Part shown: positions 1 to 8,689 of the stretch, piece after piece
Layout of the letters: the number at the start of each line of letters is the position of its first letter
Position numbering within the stretch: position 1 is the stretch's first letter
Assembly: GCA_019416685.1 (NCBI GenBank)
Contig: DXWV01000103.1
Location: 1 to 22,833, forward strand
Direction: 5' to 3'
Length of the DNA stretch: 22,833 nt
Source: Bacteroides sp.
GTDB taxonomy: Bacteria > Bacteroidota > Bacteroidia > Bacteroidales > Bacteroidaceae
Notes under the pieces: model-generated
The model's database searches: none
Seen by the model: only the letters and a program-made list of their open reading frames with translations
What the model was told of the DNA's origin: nothing
Made by a program: the position numbers and the translations under genes

Positions 1-44
1 AAATGGAAGGAAAAGAATAAAGAATGATGGAGATACAACGATAG

Positions 45-82
45 ATGGCTGCTTATCAGGAAAGGAGATACAGCCATTTTTT
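45..82 (+). terminator. Rho-independent terminator-like hairpin inside the left inverted repeat
   Basis: The arms ATGGCTG (45-51) and CAGCCAT (71-77) pair. An inner TATC/GATA stem (54-57 with 67-70) closes a 9-base loop, and a run of six T (77-82) follows on the plus strand. This would end a plus-strand transcript coming from left of the window; one plus frame ends in TGA at 25-27, but no gene can be named from so little sequence. The hairpin lies just past the 3' end of the minus-strand cluster, so it may serve convergent transcripts, although the T-run favours the plus direction. Confidence 0.6.
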
Positions 83-108
83 ATAGTGTACTTTATCGGA
101 TGCTTACT
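53..108 (+). repeat. Left copy of the window-bounding inverted repeat
   Basis: These 56 bases match the reverse complement of 22778-22833 with two mismatches (positions 56 and 74). Homology stops abruptly on the inner side at 109. On the outer side the partner runs off the right window edge, so the true repeat may be longer. The repeat holds the last codons and stop of a small minus-strand ORF (V-S-I-R-stop) plus most of a terminator-like hairpin. Confidence 0.9.
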
Positions 109-206
109 CTTTTATCGATTTTTGATTTCAACTCTAAATCGGTTCTATCTTTCAAGAAGTTGCTATACAAGTAATCCATCTGATTTTGATTCAATCTAAT
201 TTTCAT
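93..206 (-). CDS. 37-residue hypothetical ORF, perhaps a remnant
   Basis: The ATG at 206-204 overlaps the TGA of the upstream frameshifted gene (ATGA overlap). The ORF encodes a short, charged, hydrophilic peptide beginning MKIRLNQNQMDYLY and ending KRVSIR. Its last four codons and stop lie inside the left inverted repeat. No family is recognised and there is no signal peptide or membrane segment. The overlap with the preceding reading frame suggests that the two once formed a translationally coupled pair, or one gene broken by a frameshift. It could also be a chance ORF; the main argument for it is the coupling and its conserved 3' end. Confidence 0.3.
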   Translation of the reverse strand: MKIRLNQNQMDYLYSNFLKDRTDLELKSKIDKRVSIR

Positions 207-437
207 TGTCCAAGCTGTTTTAAACGTTTTATAGCTTTTCTAGTAAATGTAGAATCAACAGACAGTATCTTGCCAGTTTGAGAATTACAAGATAATAGTC
301 ATCGACCTTCCATTTCACACCATAAGCATAGCCATAGTCAAAAGCTAGAAATCTACTGATACAAGGCTCATCCATATATATTTTAACAATAGTTCCATTC
401 ACAATATTCACAAGCTATATCTAAAACGGATCTTCAT
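203..437 (-). pseudogene. Frameshifted small gene of about 78 codons (possible immunity-gene remnant)
   Basis: A continuous protein can be read only by joining three frames. It begins MKIRFRYS from the ATG at 437-435, which follows a GAAGAAGGAG ribosome-binding sequence. It continues as VNIVNGTIVKIYMDEPC...GVKWKVDD (from about 411), and after a slip near 300 as LLSCNSQTGKILSV...RLKQLGQ, ending in TGA at 203-205. Each segment has protein-like composition, and the breaks look like single-base indels. It lies at the distal end of the left RHS operon, where cassette debris is expected. Function unknown. Sequencing error is an alternative to real decay. Confidence 0.4.
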
Positions 438-507
438 CCCATAAAATTACTCCTTCTTCTTAGTAACACTGTGGTAATTAGTATGAAAAATTTAACTCTT
501 AGTTAAC

Positions 508-1044
508 CTAATCGATTTTCTCTACCTTAATTTTTTGGCGACCTTCAAAATTATACAAATAGTTTTTATAAATAAAATACATTGAACTATCAACAGCCAT
601 AAAGAATACAGTGTCATTCCGTTCTATTACGATTCCCCTATCATTTTCGTCTCCCCAAGATGAACCTGGTTCAAAACTATATGTGATATTATATTCTTTG
701 TCGGAAGAATATGAAATACTATATTTTTTCTCACCAATATAAAACTCCCAACTTTCCCAATAGATAATACTATGAATCCGGATGTAAAGTCCAAAGAATA
801 AATACAATATAAACGGAGCAACAAAAGCATTTATAATAAAAAACGAAGTATAATATCTCTTTATAAAAAATATAAAACAACCAACAATCAAGTTTACTAC
901 AAAAACGGCAGGGATAATAAATATTAAAATTATTGTCATATCACTACTCGGTTTAAAATAAAGTGTCCAGCAACCAATTACTACAACATCTAATAAGAGT
1001 ATTGTAAATAGAGTATATATATTCTTCTTAATATTAGGCTTCAT
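508..1044 (-). CDS. Small membrane protein, putative immunity protein
   Basis: This 178-residue protein has about three hydrophobic helices in its N-terminal half (roughly residues 10-30, 36-62 and 66-90). A soluble C-terminal half rich in Tyr, Ser and acidic residues follows. No named family is recognised. It lies at the 3' end of an RHS toxin operon, on the same strand and directly after an orphan protein fragment (1152-1418). This is the usual place for an immunity gene in polymorphic-toxin arrays. Membrane-spanning immunity proteins normally guard against toxins acting on the inner membrane or periplasm. The assignment is inferred from position and topology only. An unrelated small membrane protein is possible. 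Confidence 0.5.
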   Translation of the reverse strand: MKPNIKKNIYTLFTILLLDVVVIGCWTLYFKPSSDMTIILIFIIPAVFVVNLIVGCFIFFIKRYYTSFFIINAFVAPFILYLFFGLYIRIHSIIYWESWEFYIGEKKYSISYSSDKEYNITYSFEPGSSWGDENDRGIVIERNDTVFFMAVDSSMYFIYKNYLYNFEGRQKIKVEKID

Positions 1045-1151
1045 AATAGTTATATATTTATTTTCTAATAAGACGTCAAATAGCTGATTGCAACTATATC
1101 AAATAAAACAATAACCAACAGAGTAATTATATGTTTTTTTATAATAGATTT

Positions 1152-1418
1152 TTAATGCAAAATAATTTCCCCATCTTCAACTTTGTAATTTCCTGCAGGA
1201 AGAGTGCTTACTTGCCTTATAAAACTTGAGATAGAATGACCTTGTTCTTCATCAAAATCTGTATTCATATAAATTGCTCCTGGCATTGGATCATCGCCAG
1301 CTACTATATCTTCACTATGAGAATATTGATAAGTCGGATTGACTAAGCTGTTTGATATGAAGATTGATAAGTATGCATATCTCTTCTCTAAAAATATACC
1401 ACCTCCCCAAACAGCAAT
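1152..1418 (-). pseudogene. Orphan C-terminal protein fragment, perhaps a displaced toxin tip
   Basis: A reading frame of 88 codons is open from just after a stop codon (1419-1421) to the TAA at 1152-1154. It lacks an ATG near its beginning; the first internal ATG codons fall well into the fragment. It starts IAVWGGGIFLEKRYAY and ends PAGNYKVEDGEIILH. The coding-like composition and the missing start resemble the orphan toxin C-termini that pile up downstream of RHS and CDI genes when a new tip is inserted. It lies between two putative immunity genes; the downstream one (508-1044) could be its cognate. The fragment is not recognised as a known toxin family, so this is inferred from context. 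Confidence 0.4.
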
Positions 1419-1439
1419 TTAACTGGTCTTTGATTCCTC

Positions 1440-1907
1440 TTATACTATCTTATACAATTCGAAATTTGTACTTTCAATATGGAACACTCTTTCCACATTG
1501 TTATTATCTAACACAAGAACATATTCAAACGGAGGAGCAATGGTATAAAAACCAGCCTTAAATCCTACAAACTTCTCAAATAAAAAAATGGAATTATTAA
1601 CTTTTTCATTTGTCAATAAATCTAATCCAGTATAAATAGATACTGAAAGATAATAAGTTGCGATTCTATTCATATCGGTTATTCTACTACTTACACCATT
1701 AAAATCCGCTCCATCACCATAAACTTCCAAGTATTCATTTAATGGTAATATCTTTCGCTCAACCAATAACTCCCAATTTGCCTGCATCCAATCATTTATA
1801 GAATCTTCATTTGACGTATAAGCTCTTTCCGATAATAATGGAATCACACAATTCCAACTTGCATTTAAAAAACCGGGAAAATGTTTAATTATTCTATCAA
1901 TACTCAT
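1440..1907 (-). CDS. Putative cytosolic immunity protein for the adjacent RHS toxin
   Basis: The gene encodes a 155-residue soluble protein with no signal peptide or membrane segment, containing the stretch INDWMQANWELLVERKI around residues 37-53. The ATG at 1907-1905 lies only 8 bp after the stop of the 1251-residue RHS gene, so the two are almost certainly co-transcribed and probably translationally coupled. Small cytosolic proteins in this position are typical immunity proteins that bind and block the toxin tip of the gene just upstream. I do not recognise a named immunity family. The role is inferred from position, size and solubility. Confidence 0.6.
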   Translation of the reverse strand: MSIDRIIKHFPGFLNASWNCVIPLLSERAYTSNEDSINDWMQANWELLVERKILPLNEYLEVYGDGADFNGVSSRITDMNRIATYYLSVSIYTGLDLLTNEKVNNSIFLFEKFVGFKAGFYTIAPPFEYVLVLDNNNVERVFHIESTNFELYKIV

Positions 1908-1915
1908 AGTAATTA

Positions 1916-4900
1916 TTATTTAAATAAACCATTCAAAAAATTAATCTCATCAACTGTAGGTGCCCTTTTATAACCTTTAGAACCAGGTAATGACTCCTCA
2001 AATTTAACTTTTTGTAAAGTTCCATTCGGAGCATTTGGATGATTCTTTGGTACCCATTCTTTTACACGAGTAGCATTTATATCTAATTTACTTCCATCTT
2101 CAAATATAACCTCAACAGCTTTTCCGTCTCTACCAATACGAGTTGTTGTTTTTGCTATTGCTTTGTTAAAAATATTCCTGCCTATTTTAGGAAATAATCT
2201 GAAAGAAACATATACCCCAAATCTTCCTAAAGTCCATACTTCACTAGCACCACTTGCTATCATCTCTCCCATTAATAGGCTTTTCCCTATTTTTAAGCCA
2301 ATCTCATTCGTTTCACGATTAATCAAAGCTTTGAATAGTTCAGTCTTAGAATTTTCCGATAAAGGGCTACTTTTACCTATGAACTGATTTTGCAACTTAT
2401 AGCTAGAATAAATCAAATCAAAAGCATCTACCGCCTGATTTGCCATTACACCGGCATTTTGATACGCATTGAAATACGAATCTTCACCCACTTGAATAGA
2501 GACAGAAGATCCCACATTGGTATAGCCATCTAATTCATCATGTCCCTCTCGCCAATAATAATTTCCGGTTTCATTGTGACGATACCAGTCTCTTCCGTCC
2601 GGATCAATTGCATTCACAAAGTTATTCGCACAATATGCATAAAGCGAGATGCCATAATACTTTTCACATGATGGATCCACCGTAAGGAAACGAGGAAATG
2701 TGGGATCCATTGTGCGGGCATTGTAGTCATACAACGTCATACCATGCATTCTATCCAGTTCCTTCTCATTATACTTGAATGGCTGACCATCTTTATCGGC
2801 ATAATATCCACCGGGTACACCTTCAGCATTTCCCATAGGCAAGCCATACGGATAATAATCATTCCGTTGTACTATCTGCCCATTTTGATCGATCACAACA
2901 CGGTTGTTTCCTTGATGGTCTTTTACGTAAAAGTAAAATTTAGAAGTATCCGGATGGCGATAACCAATCTCATTCAACCACATTTCTTTCGTATCAAACC
3001 AAATATGATTGCCCTGATAAAGTACATTACGACTCATGGTCAGCATAGACTCATTGACTGCAGAACCAATAATGGGATTAGTGACAAACTGAGGGTTCCA
3101 ACGATACTTTACGTTCAATTTATTACCTTCCGCATCATAGGTATACTCATTACGAGCCTCGGCAGATGTATGTTTAACATCCATTTGCTCCGGAAGGTTC
3201 AACTGGTTGTATTTGATAGACGAAATACCCCGATTGACTGCACTTACCAGAGAACCATTGGTGTTGTACGCATACTCTTTTTTATTATTGGCATAGCGTT
3301 TGAATGTATAGCCGTCATCAAAATCTGCGCTTTGTGTCGTTTGATACATACGGTCACCACCATAACTCATGTTTATTGTTTCGGAAGCACTGCCGGCAAA
3401 GCGTTTCAAAGATAGTAAATTACCATTTTTATCATAACTGAAAGAGCAGGAACGGTCAGCCATACCATTGGCATAATCAGCCTGCGTCAAACGTGATAAA
3501 AGATCGTATGTGAAAGTATAGCTTCCACCATCCTGCAACGTCTGTTTACTGATATTTCCACTTAGTGTATAAGTCAATTCTTCACCGAAGTATTTTTGCT
3601 TCAATGAAGTCATCCTCGATTGGATATCGTAGGTGTAAGTGGTAGTCTGATCGGAAAGCCCCAGTGGAGTGATTGATGCCAAACGTCCCAATTCGTCATA
3701 AGTATTTCTTTGAAAGTCAATATGGTTACTGAACAGGTTATACCGGGTAGAAACAAGGCGTCCGGCATGGTCGTAGGTATAATCATATTTCTCGTCCTCT
3801 TTTCCGGCTAAGCACAAAATCCGGGAGGATACATCACCGGCAAAAGTATATGAGAGGTACTCGGCCTGCTTATAGTCTTCAACACCTTTCTGCGGAGAAT
3901 AGATATCAGAGATGGTAGCTACTTCTTGTTCCATGCGGTCGTAATAATGCAGTTTATGAAGCTGCGAAGTAGTGTTACCTAATATGGCTGTAGAAGAAAC
4001 AGTAAGCAAACCCTTTGACTCATAGCCTTCGTTATTTCCTGTATAGTGGGTATCCCCTTTAAAGTTCGGAGTATAGTTTGCTACCGACTGATAACCTAAA
4101 ATATCGTAGTTATCATAATAGTAGACGTCCAATATGGGAGAATCAGAAGGAATAATCTCTGCCAACTTACTCCATGTATATCCATAGGGCTGTGTTCGAT
4201 CAAAACTTTCTTCTACCAGCATCGTTTGGCACAAGGTTCTTAGCTCAGCGTGAGAACGATTGGTGGTACAGGTTCCTTCCAATACTTTCCGCCCCATGGT
4301 GTCGTACTTATAAAAGGTCCATTGGCTGACCGTACGTTGTTCGCCATTTTGAGAGAAAATCAATCGATCTGCCCGGTCATAAACATAATAGTTCCACTCG
4401 CATTGGGGAATCCGGACTGCAATACGTCGGTCGCGATAGTCGTATTGATATCCATATATATAATGACTACTACTGACGGCACCTGTAAGATTATCAGCCT
4501 GGCTCGGAGTATATACATAAAGCAGATTACCAATGTCATCGTAAAGATATTGAACATCGGCATACGATCCGTCATTCGAGTGTGAACCGGCCGTTCGTAA
4601 CGTGTTTCGGAATAAAACAGTTCGCCCTCGTATGTCCGTGTATTCTATTGTTTGCCCATTTAACGTTTGCGTAAACTTTAATTCCAACAGATTGTGTGGA
4701 TAAAAGTCCTTTTTAATTCCATTCTCATAGCGAGCCGGATTATATTTAAGGTCATTGCGATCTATTTCATTAGCGTCACTGTTATCATTTCTCTTGTATT
4801 CAATTCTTTCAGCCCTATTGTGCCATTCCATTCCCGACATAAAATGAGATGTCATCCGATTCAATGGAGAGTTCTCATATTCAAACATTTCATAGGGTTC

Positions 4901-5671
4901 TCTATCATTCTCATAAGTGTTACAAACTAAATTCTTTAATGAAGAATACGGCACATATTTACCATTATTATTCTCAACAACGGCCGGTAACCATTTCTTT
5001 TTTTCCCGTCCGAACTCATCATATTCAATTAAAGCTGCCAAATCTTTTCCCGTCGGCGTTATTCCAACATCTATCGACTCGTATAAGCGTCCAAAAGCAT
5101 CAAAGTACTGCATATTTTCCATGTAGCAGGTTCCATCTTTAGCAGTCATTGTGCGTGTTCGTAGACAGTTGTGAGAATCCTGAACGGCTGCATCCGGTTC
5201 TACTACGCACTCGACAGTGGTGGTGACCTTACGAATTCTTCCGAGTTGGTAACAAAAATAATAAGTACCCGAAGATAGCTCCCGTGTATAAATCGTTTCC
5301 CCTTTTGCCTCTTCGATACGCGCCGCTTCTATCTGTTTCATATTGGCATCATACAGATCTAGTTTTATTATACCCATTATTCCCATGCTATATAGCATTC
5401 GGATTTTGGTAAAATTCGGTAAGGTTATTTTATACACCCTCCAATAGTAATTGTTATTGTCTACATTTAAAGTTTCCGTAAAGGAAAACGGTGTCTGACA
5501 AAAGCCAAGATCTAATGTATCCATTACTGTAGCAGCTTGAATAGCAATGCCTGATATTCCCGAAAGACCGGGATCGAAAATATCTACTTTTGCCTCCTCA
5601 TGTTGTGCAGATATTGTTGAGGAATAGACAAACAGGCCAATTAAAAATGATATAATTTTATTTGTATTCAT
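1916..5671 (-). CDS. RHS/YD-repeat polymorphic toxin with DUF6443-like region and variable C-terminal tip
   Basis: This is a 1251-residue secreted protein. A Sec signal peptide covers residues 1-22 (ends STISAQ). An extra beta-rich region follows at about 50-150, resembling a pre-peptidase C-terminal type sandwich. A DUF6443-like segment (LRTRTMTAKDG, MQYFDAFGRLYE, KKKWLPAV) begins near 169. Many YD repeats follow (YDEFGR, YDRADR, YDELGR, YDKNGN). The RHS-associated core spans about 912-1027 and ends in the DPDGR hinge. The last 224 residues are variable. The final 75 or so (INATRVKEW, NHPNAPNGTLQKVKF, GSKGYKRAPT) look like a compact toxin domain of a kind I cannot name. The repeats should form a cocoon-like shell around the tip. 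It is third in an operon after the 986-residue protein (29-bp gap), with a putative immunity gene 8 bp downstream. Confidence 0.85.
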   Translation of the reverse strand: MNTNKIISFLIGLFVYSSTISAQHEEAKVDIFDPGLSGISGIAIQAATVMDTLDLGFCQTPFSFTETLNVDNNNYYWRVYKITLPNFTKIRMLYSMGIMGIIKLDLYDANMKQIEAARIEEAKGETIYTRELSSGTYYFCYQLGRIRKVTTTVECVVEPDAAVQDSHNCLRTRTMTAKDGTCYMENMQYFDAFGRLYESIDVGITPTGKDLAALIEYDEFGREKKKWLPAVVENNNGKYVPYSSLKNLVCNTYENDREPYEMFEYENSPLNRMTSHFMSGMEWHNRAERIEYKRNDNSDANEIDRNDLKYNPARYENGIKKDFYPHNLLELKFTQTLNGQTIEYTDIRGRTVLFRNTLRTAGSHSNDGSYADVQYLYDDIGNLLYVYTPSQADNLTGAVSSSHYIYGYQYDYRDRRIAVRIPQCEWNYYVYDRADRLIFSQNGEQRTVSQWTFYKYDTMGRKVLEGTCTTNRSHAELRTLCQTMLVEESFDRTQPYGYTWSKLAEIIPSDSPILDVYYYDNYDILGYQSVANYTPNFKGDTHYTGNNEGYESKGLLTVSSTAILGNTTSQLHKLHYYDRMEQEVATISDIYSPQKGVEDYKQAEYLSYTFAGDVSSRILCLAGKEDEKYDYTYDHAGRLVSTRYNLFSNHIDFQRNTYDELGRLASITPLGLSDQTTTYTYDIQSRMTSLKQKYFGEELTYTLSGNISKQTLQDGGSYTFTYDLLSRLTQADYANGMADRSCSFSYDKNGNLLSLKRFAGSASETINMSYGGDRMYQTTQSADFDDGYTFKRYANNKKEYAYNTNGSLVSAVNRGISSIKYNQLNLPEQMDVKHTSAEARNEYTYDAEGNKLNVKYRWNPQFVTNPIIGSAVNESMLTMSRNVLYQGNHIWFDTKEMWLNEIGYRHPDTSKFYFYVKDHQGNNRVVIDQNGQIVQRNDYYPYGLPMGNAEGVPGGYYADKDGQPFKYNEKELDRMHGMTLYDYNARTMDPTFPRFLTVDPSCEKYYGISLYAYCANNFVNAIDPDGRDWYRHNETGNYYWREGHDELDGYTNVGSSVSIQVGEDSYFNAYQNAGVMANQAVDAFDLIYSSYKLQNQFIGKSSPLSENSKTELFKALINRETNEIGLKIGKSLLMGEMIASGASEVWTLGRFGVYVSFRLFPKIGRNIFNKAIAKTTTRIGRDGKAVEVIFEDGSKLDINATRVKEWVPKNHPNAPNGTLQKVKFEESLPGSKGYKRAPTVDEINFLNGLFK

Positions 5672-5700
5672 AACAGTCTACTTATGATTTATAACCTATT

Positions 5701-8661
5701 TTAGAAACCCCTGTACTGATACTCATGAGTTTTCAAAACGCGTTCCCGCTCTACTCCTTGTGCATCTTTCTCTTTATAGTAAGTTCTGGTCAACCGTCCC
5801 TTTCCATCATAATCATAATACGCTTTTATACCGCGAGGATTTGATTCCCATTGTATACAACCGAGAAACGGGTCATAACAGAAAATACTTATATGTGCTT
5901 TGGGCAATAAAATCCGCAGGCTCTCCATGCGTTGCCAGTCGGCATCAGAAGGTTCCTGTTTGTCGGCTATCTGATTGAAATAGGTATTCCCTCCCAAAGC
6001 GGAAGATACCTGTTCGTAGTCAGCATCCCGGATAATTGCAACAGGGTATCGTCCCCGATATCCCCAGATATAAACCATACGGTTTGTGCCGTCTTTAGTT
6101 GTATACAAAGGATTTGCATAATTATCATATTCATGAATGACGGCTCTTTCTTCTGCTGTATTATTATCTCGTTTGGTCATTCGACGGTAAGGTAACGGAA
6201 GGCTGTTGGAATGCAATTTGTACTTATTCTGATTGACTTGCCTTAATTTCCCCACTACTATTTCCTGTTTCATGGCAGCTGCAATATTACCATTTCTGAT
6301 CAACAGCTCACGGGCTGCCGTATGCAAGGGATCATCAGTTTGTGTATCATCTTCGACATAAGTGGTATACTTTGTTTCGGGAGATAGTCCATCGCTATAA
6401 ACCGTACGTACAATGGTAGGAAACCCTTTCTTATTGTACGAGTTAGTAGTTGTTTTCAATAATACGTCAGGTCCTGGAATCTGAACATACTGGTATTCTT
6501 TCTCACTTTTCAACCTCATATAACCCGAAATGATACTATAGCTCCATACAGAATAGGGGGTGTAACTATTAGACATTAAACCGTGCTCAAAACCTGAAGG
6601 ATCCGTTGATTCCTTCTGATAAATTTTATCTTTATAGACCATCCAACAAGGCACAGTTGATATCTCCGGATTGCCATACTGTTCATATTGGTATTCGGTT
6701 CTTAAAATAGGCTGAGTTGCTCGATAAACTTCTTTCCGTATCAACTGCCCAAATCTCCAATCATCTTTCGGATCAAATACGATATTTGTTCCTGCTACCC
6801 ATTTAACCGTATCACCAGCACTCCACCGACGGAGGCTATCCAGAGGATAATTGAAATAATAAACAGTCTTACCGTTATTGATTTCTTTTCCCTTCGTATC
6901 CGTCGCAACCGTGTATTCAGTAACTTTATCATATACTATCGGACTTCCCGAAAGAGTCCAATCACCTGATAAACTGCTTGTATATGTATACATATCGTCA
7001 AACGTCTGATGGTCATAAAATACATTTTCTATCTGCTGCTTATACATATAGCAATCCGGAGTAATGCTACGTCGAACAATACCGAATCCATCTTCGCCAT
7101 ACTCGATTTTTTTTGTAATGATTTCGTTTAATACAGGATCGGTATAGCGAACCGATTCTATGCGCAGGCCACCCGTATCATACATATAAGAATTACTACC
7201 GTCGCGATTCCACTTAATATATTTATCACTTTCATAAGAAAACTCGGTTTTCTCTCCCCAATTAGTGGAAATAGACTTTATCATTCCATAGGTATTTGCA
7301 CCACTCTCCATGTCTATTCCCGGAATTTTGATTTCTTTATCTCCAAACAGATTGTCATACGGTCCTAATATCTTTACAGGGATTTCAGGAAGTAGGGGAA
7401 TCCGATTATAACTCCCCGATCCAATACCGGTAAAATATCCCCAGAAATTAATAGCCTTCTCACGATGAAACAATCTCGGCGGTTCATAATAATTCATTCT
7501 GTAGGCTTCCAGAGTTACTTCTTTGTCATCTTTTATGACTACACTGTCCAGCATCACATACTTTTCTCCACTATACGGAATATGCTGATACAGATAGATA
7601 TTACGCCTGTTTTTTCCTGAATAGTCTTTGACCTGAATAAGCGACAAGGTGTAAGAAGTATAATTGAAGGTAACTTCACCATGCCCGTATTTTATTGAAG
7701 TAAGATAACTTTTGTCACGAGTTTGAAGACTGGTGGTATTGCCAAGAAAAGAATTACCTTTGTGCTGAATCTGAAGTTGAAGCATACCAGGAGTTGCATT
7801 AGGATTCTGAATGACATCATACAACTGGATACCGCTATTATTATCATAATTGGATATTCGCAATTCCTGTTTTGAAAGTACAGGGCTATAAATGATAGAG
7901 AAGACATCATTCAACTGAGGCTTTTCCTCACGGACAGATAGTCCATATGAAAACAGAATGGAATCACGCCGATTGGAAGATACTATTTTTGTTCCTTTCC
8001 ATACATCGGGTAGAGCTGTTGCTCCATCAAAAGCTCCCGTACCTCCAAAATAATAATGCGTACCGTCAATGTCTGTTATATTAATCAGATTGTTTCTTTC
8101 GTCACATGCTATCCGGATAGGTTCGTAAGGGATTGTGGCCGCCTGCAATGGTTTTCCGGATTCTTTAGGCAACAACAGAAATGAACCGCTTTTACCGGGC
8201 AGGTTATAGTAATACCGGTCCGGACTTCCGTCGGAGGCTGCATTCCTACCGCTATATGCCTCATGTAATTTGATTTGAGTGTAGGAGGCAGGATATGGCT
8301 TGTATGTCATATAATGATCGGGCTGACCGTTGATGCTCCGGGCTATTTTCGGCTCAGCCGTCAAGCTCCAGCCAAGTCCCAGCACAAAGCTTTGTTCCGA
8401 AGGGCGGATGCCCTTATTGCTGTAATTCAACGTGATAGGAATACTTACACCTCCTGATTCTATTACATACAACGGAATGCTGATATTTGCTACGCCACGC
8501 GTATAATCAATGGGGATTTCCTTGTGCTCAATCAATTTGCCTACTTCGGGAGTGGAAGGGTTGTAATCCTTCCATACTTCGGGATCCAGTAAATTCTGGC
8601 TATGCAGAGAGACGGATATTAACATACCTACCGCTAACAACGGGTATAAACAGTGTTTCAT
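5701..8661 (-). CDS. Secreted YD-repeat protein without RHS core (SpvB-like N-terminus)
   Basis: This is a 986-residue protein with a Sec signal peptide (residues 1-22, ending SLHSQ). An N-terminal domain at about 49-108 has the motif pattern PIDYTRGVANISIPL, IPITLNYSNKG and LGLGWSL, ending IARSINGQPD. The pattern recalls the N-terminal region of SpvB/Tc-toxin-type and Bacteroidetes YD-repeat proteins. The C-terminal third has YD-like repeats (HEYDNYANPLYT, YYDYDGKGRLTR) and then simply ends, with no RHS core or variable tip. It sits between the accessory gene (28-bp gap) and the 1251-residue RHS gene (29-bp gap). A two-part shell, in which this protein caps or extends the RHS cocoon, is plausible but is inference. 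The protein encoded at 22372-22782 is a truncated relative of its N-terminus. Confidence 0.75.
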   Translation of the reverse strand: MKHCLYPLLAVGMLISVSLHSQNLLDPEVWKDYNPSTPEVGKLIEHKEIPIDYTRGVANISIPLYVIESGGVSIPITLNYSNKGIRPSEQSFVLGLGWSLTAEPKIARSINGQPDHYMTYKPYPASYTQIKLHEAYSGRNAASDGSPDRYYYNLPGKSGSFLLLPKESGKPLQAATIPYEPIRIACDERNNLINITDIDGTHYYFGGTGAFDGATALPDVWKGTKIVSSNRRDSILFSYGLSVREEKPQLNDVFSIIYSPVLSKQELRISNYDNNSGIQLYDVIQNPNATPGMLQLQIQHKGNSFLGNTTSLQTRDKSYLTSIKYGHGEVTFNYTSYTLSLIQVKDYSGKNRRNIYLYQHIPYSGEKYVMLDSVVIKDDKEVTLEAYRMNYYEPPRLFHREKAINFWGYFTGIGSGSYNRIPLLPEIPVKILGPYDNLFGDKEIKIPGIDMESGANTYGMIKSISTNWGEKTEFSYESDKYIKWNRDGSNSYMYDTGGLRIESVRYTDPVLNEIITKKIEYGEDGFGIVRRSITPDCYMYKQQIENVFYDHQTFDDMYTYTSSLSGDWTLSGSPIVYDKVTEYTVATDTKGKEINNGKTVYYFNYPLDSLRRWSAGDTVKWVAGTNIVFDPKDDWRFGQLIRKEVYRATQPILRTEYQYEQYGNPEISTVPCWMVYKDKIYQKESTDPSGFEHGLMSNSYTPYSVWSYSIISGYMRLKSEKEYQYVQIPGPDVLLKTTTNSYNKKGFPTIVRTVYSDGLSPETKYTTYVEDDTQTDDPLHTAARELLIRNGNIAAAMKQEIVVGKLRQVNQNKYKLHSNSLPLPYRRMTKRDNNTAEERAVIHEYDNYANPLYTTKDGTNRMVYIWGYRGRYPVAIIRDADYEQVSSALGGNTYFNQIADKQEPSDADWQRMESLRILLPKAHISIFCYDPFLGCIQWESNPRGIKAYYDYDGKGRLTRTYYKEKDAQGVERERVLKTHEYQYRGF

Positions 8662-8689
8662 GGCATTGCGTTTTATGTTTATTTTTGCA

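Noticed and set aside
53..108. Inverted repeat as terminal repeats of a composite transposon
   Set aside because: No transposase, no visible target duplication, and the repeat contains a gene 3' end and a hairpin; housekeeping metabolic genes lie between the copies. A transposon is not excluded but is not supported.
2744..3415. Plus-strand reading frame of 223 codons inside the left RHS gene
   Set aside because: It is fully antisense to a strongly conserved RHS core and YD-repeat region, and is a by-product of that coding sequence.
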